Shown piece by piece: positions 55,601 to 58,600 of a stretch of 64,000 nucleotides of DNA; the first letter of the stretch is position 1, and every line of letters starts with the position of its first letter. The position numbers and the translations under genes are program-made. This DNA comes from Aquatica leii (lineage: Eukaryota > Arthropoda > Insecta > Coleoptera > Lampyridae): positions 167,168,882 to 167,232,881 of the forward strand of contig CM069433.1 in assembly GCA_035610365.1 (NCBI GenBank), in the 5' to 3' direction. The notes under the pieces are model-generated. The model saw only the letters and a program-made list of their open reading frames with translations, had not been told where the DNA came from and did no database searches.

Positions 55601-58600
55601 CTATATTAATTAATTTAAAAACTTGGTGGCATGGGCCTCCCTGGTTAAAATTGTCTTATAAAGAATGGGCAGTCAAAGACATAAATGAAATTAACTCGTC
55701 TTCTGAGTGCAATAAAGAAATTCGTAAGTCAAAACTGACTGTATTAGTAACAAACGTAGATTTTAACTTGTTTGGCAAATATTCGTCATACATAAAGCTC
55801 CAACGCGTTATCGCATACGTTAATCGATTCAAACAAAATTCTCTTACAAAAACAAAACAATACAGTCATCTCACCGTGACTGAATTGAACGATGCAACAA
55901 ATACAGTAGTGAAGATTGCACAATCACAAATGTTCGGGCTTGAAATCGACAATATAAAGAAAAACAATTGTGTTTAACAGGGTAGTAAGTTGCTACAATT
56001 GAATCCTTTTATAGATTCCGAAGTTGTTCTAAGAGTACGTGGTAGGTTGAACAAATCTACATATAGTTTTCATAAGAAACATCCCATAGTTCTAAACAGT
56101 AATCATCCTTTGTCACTTTTACTTGCCAGATCGGAACATTTGCGACTATTAAATGCAGGTTCTTAATTGTTACTGGCGTCATTACGTGAAAAATTTTGCA
56201 TACTTTCAGGTAGAAATTTGACTAGAAAGGTAATACATGAATATATAAAATGTTTTTGTACAAAACCCACAGATACAAATTATATCATGGCAGATCTGCT
56301 AAGTTATCGTATGATGCCTGAAAGATCATTTATAAATTGCGAAATAGATTACTGCGGACCTTTTAAGTTACGTGGCCGCGCAACCAGAAATTACAAAATT
56401 ACCAAAACATACGTTTGTATTTATGTTTGCATGGTTGCTAAAGCAATACATATGGAACTCGTTAGCCCCGGTCATTTTCTTATTGGCCAAAGTTTGATGA
56501 CACTACCAGAGCCAATGTACAATGTCAACGACAATAGACTTAGTAGATTCCAGCGCTTAGATAAGATGAAACAACATTTTTGGAAACGTTGGTCTAAAGA
56601 GTATATATCGGAATTACAAGTTAGAAAAAAGTGGCATATAAAAAATGCCAACTTGATCAAACAAGGGCAAATGGTGGTCATCAAAGAAGAAAATCTACCT
56701 CCTCTGAAATGGTGTCTTGGATGAATTGTTTAAGTGCACCCAGGTAGTGACAGTGTTGTTCGTGTTGTGAGTGTGAAAACAAATAACGGAGTGTATAAAC
56801 GACCGGTAACAAAAATTTGTGTCTTACCGATTAGTGATAACTACGATAACCATAGTGATAATCGCACTGCATGAGCTAAATGTAATTGTTCAATCATTTA
56901 CTTGTACGATTGTTGAAACTTTCAGTGGATTATTTCAATGGCGGCATGTTGAAGCGATTATAAGACGGTCGTTAGGACAGATTATTTTATCTGTTTTTAC
57001 AATTTTGTGAACTGGCGGATGATTCATATTGAACCATCTTTTGTACATAAACTTATATTAGTAATAGTTTGTCCTGTATAACTCGTTTTACTGTGTATTC
57101 ATTTTACAAACCTTTTTCATGTTAAACCATCTATTATACATAATTCTTGTAAACGTTTAGTAATACTATGATGTGTATAACACCTTTTGATTTGTACTTA
57201 GATATTTTTTAGTCAGTATATATTCAGAACTCGTATAGTAAACTTGTAAATTACATAATAACAAATTTAATATACTCAGGTTTAATTTCAATACATTCTT
57301 TTATTTAACAAGTTGCAGTACGCAACAACGGATATATAAGATTTTTTTGTATATATGCAAATCTCCTTTTATATACGATACAGGAGTGGTTTTAAATAAT
57401 AATTCATATAGTCTAGGTGTTCTATTGTATATTTTTCTATCTACTATTTGATCCAATAAATTGTACTGCTGTCGTTTTCTAGCATGAACCATATTAACGT
57501 CTATATATCTTTGAGGCAGTTTATCAAATTCTGCTAATTATTTATTATAGATTACTGTCAAGAATGTTTTCCATATTTCGATTACTATCTTTTACCAAAT
57601 GTTGACTTAAACAATCTAATTCATAATCGTCTACCTCAACTGAACGTTCTGAAATTATAAAGTTTTTTTTTTAATTCGAAATTGTAGCAGCAATATGATC
57701 AACAATATTTTGACCTTTTGGTTAATGTAGTTTTTCATCTTTGAACGATGTTTTTTTTTTTGAAGATTTGAAAGTTGTCTACTCCATGTCTTTATTGTTA
57801 ACAAAGAACAACTTTGTATTTTTAGCATTTACCTGAATCTGAAATAGTTTCCAAACATTTAGTTATAGAAAAAAATGCTTTGTTCTTCATAATTTCGCCC
57901 TGTTTTAGTAATTTTTTTTACTGCTCTTTTTTTTATTAACCTTTTAGCTAATTCTTCTTCATTTGATTATTTATGATACGGTTGCATTCTGGACGAACCT
58001 TAACATATATTTATTTTTTTGCTTACTAATCAAATATGCTTCTACAGTTTCTTATAAAGCTTTAACAAAAACAATTGCAAACTGAATAGCTTGCAAACCA
58101 AGGTGAATTTTAACCGTCAGTAAACTATACGGTTTATTAAACAGTACGTTACGTGGTTTGTAAAGCGGTTTGCGCACAAACCATAAATAAAATAAAAGAT
58201 TTGTTATGTAGTTTGCTAGTAAACGATATTCAAAGTAGGCGGTTTGAGCACTAATAAATGGCATAAGAGGCAATAACATAGATAATGATGTCAACTATGT
58301 TCTGGTCAATCAATCAAGCTTTAATTAAAAAAAGGCAAAAACGATAGTAAAACCATTTTAGCATTAGCTACAATTTAAGAGAAAAAATAATGGAATTTTT
58401 CATGAGAGAAAAATGCTAAAAACTAAATTATCGATGTAGAAAAAAAACCTTAATGCTTTTTCTAAGTAAATGCATGAATTAACATAATCCTCTTTTAAAG
58501 TAAAATGTATGGAACGTTCTAAGTTTAGTGAAATTTTGGCCAAAAAATGCAAAAAATGCACCAATTTAACAAAAAATGCGCTTTGTTCAAAAAACAAAAA

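Larger units (their letters stand above)
52375..57327 (+). mobile_element. BEL/Pao LTR retrotransposon, 5' truncated, integrase core deleted
   Basis: Gag, protease, RT, RNase H and integrase follow in BEL/Pao order, with stops between blocks. There is no 5' LTR; a probable 3' LTR lies at 56947-57327. It lies in intron 2, antisense to the host gene. Confidence 0.92.

Noticed and set aside
58052..58294. Minus-strand 80-codon hydrophobic ORF as a membrane protein
   Set aside because: Built on repeated GGTTTGTAAAGCGG-like words; no homologue recalled and no splice context.
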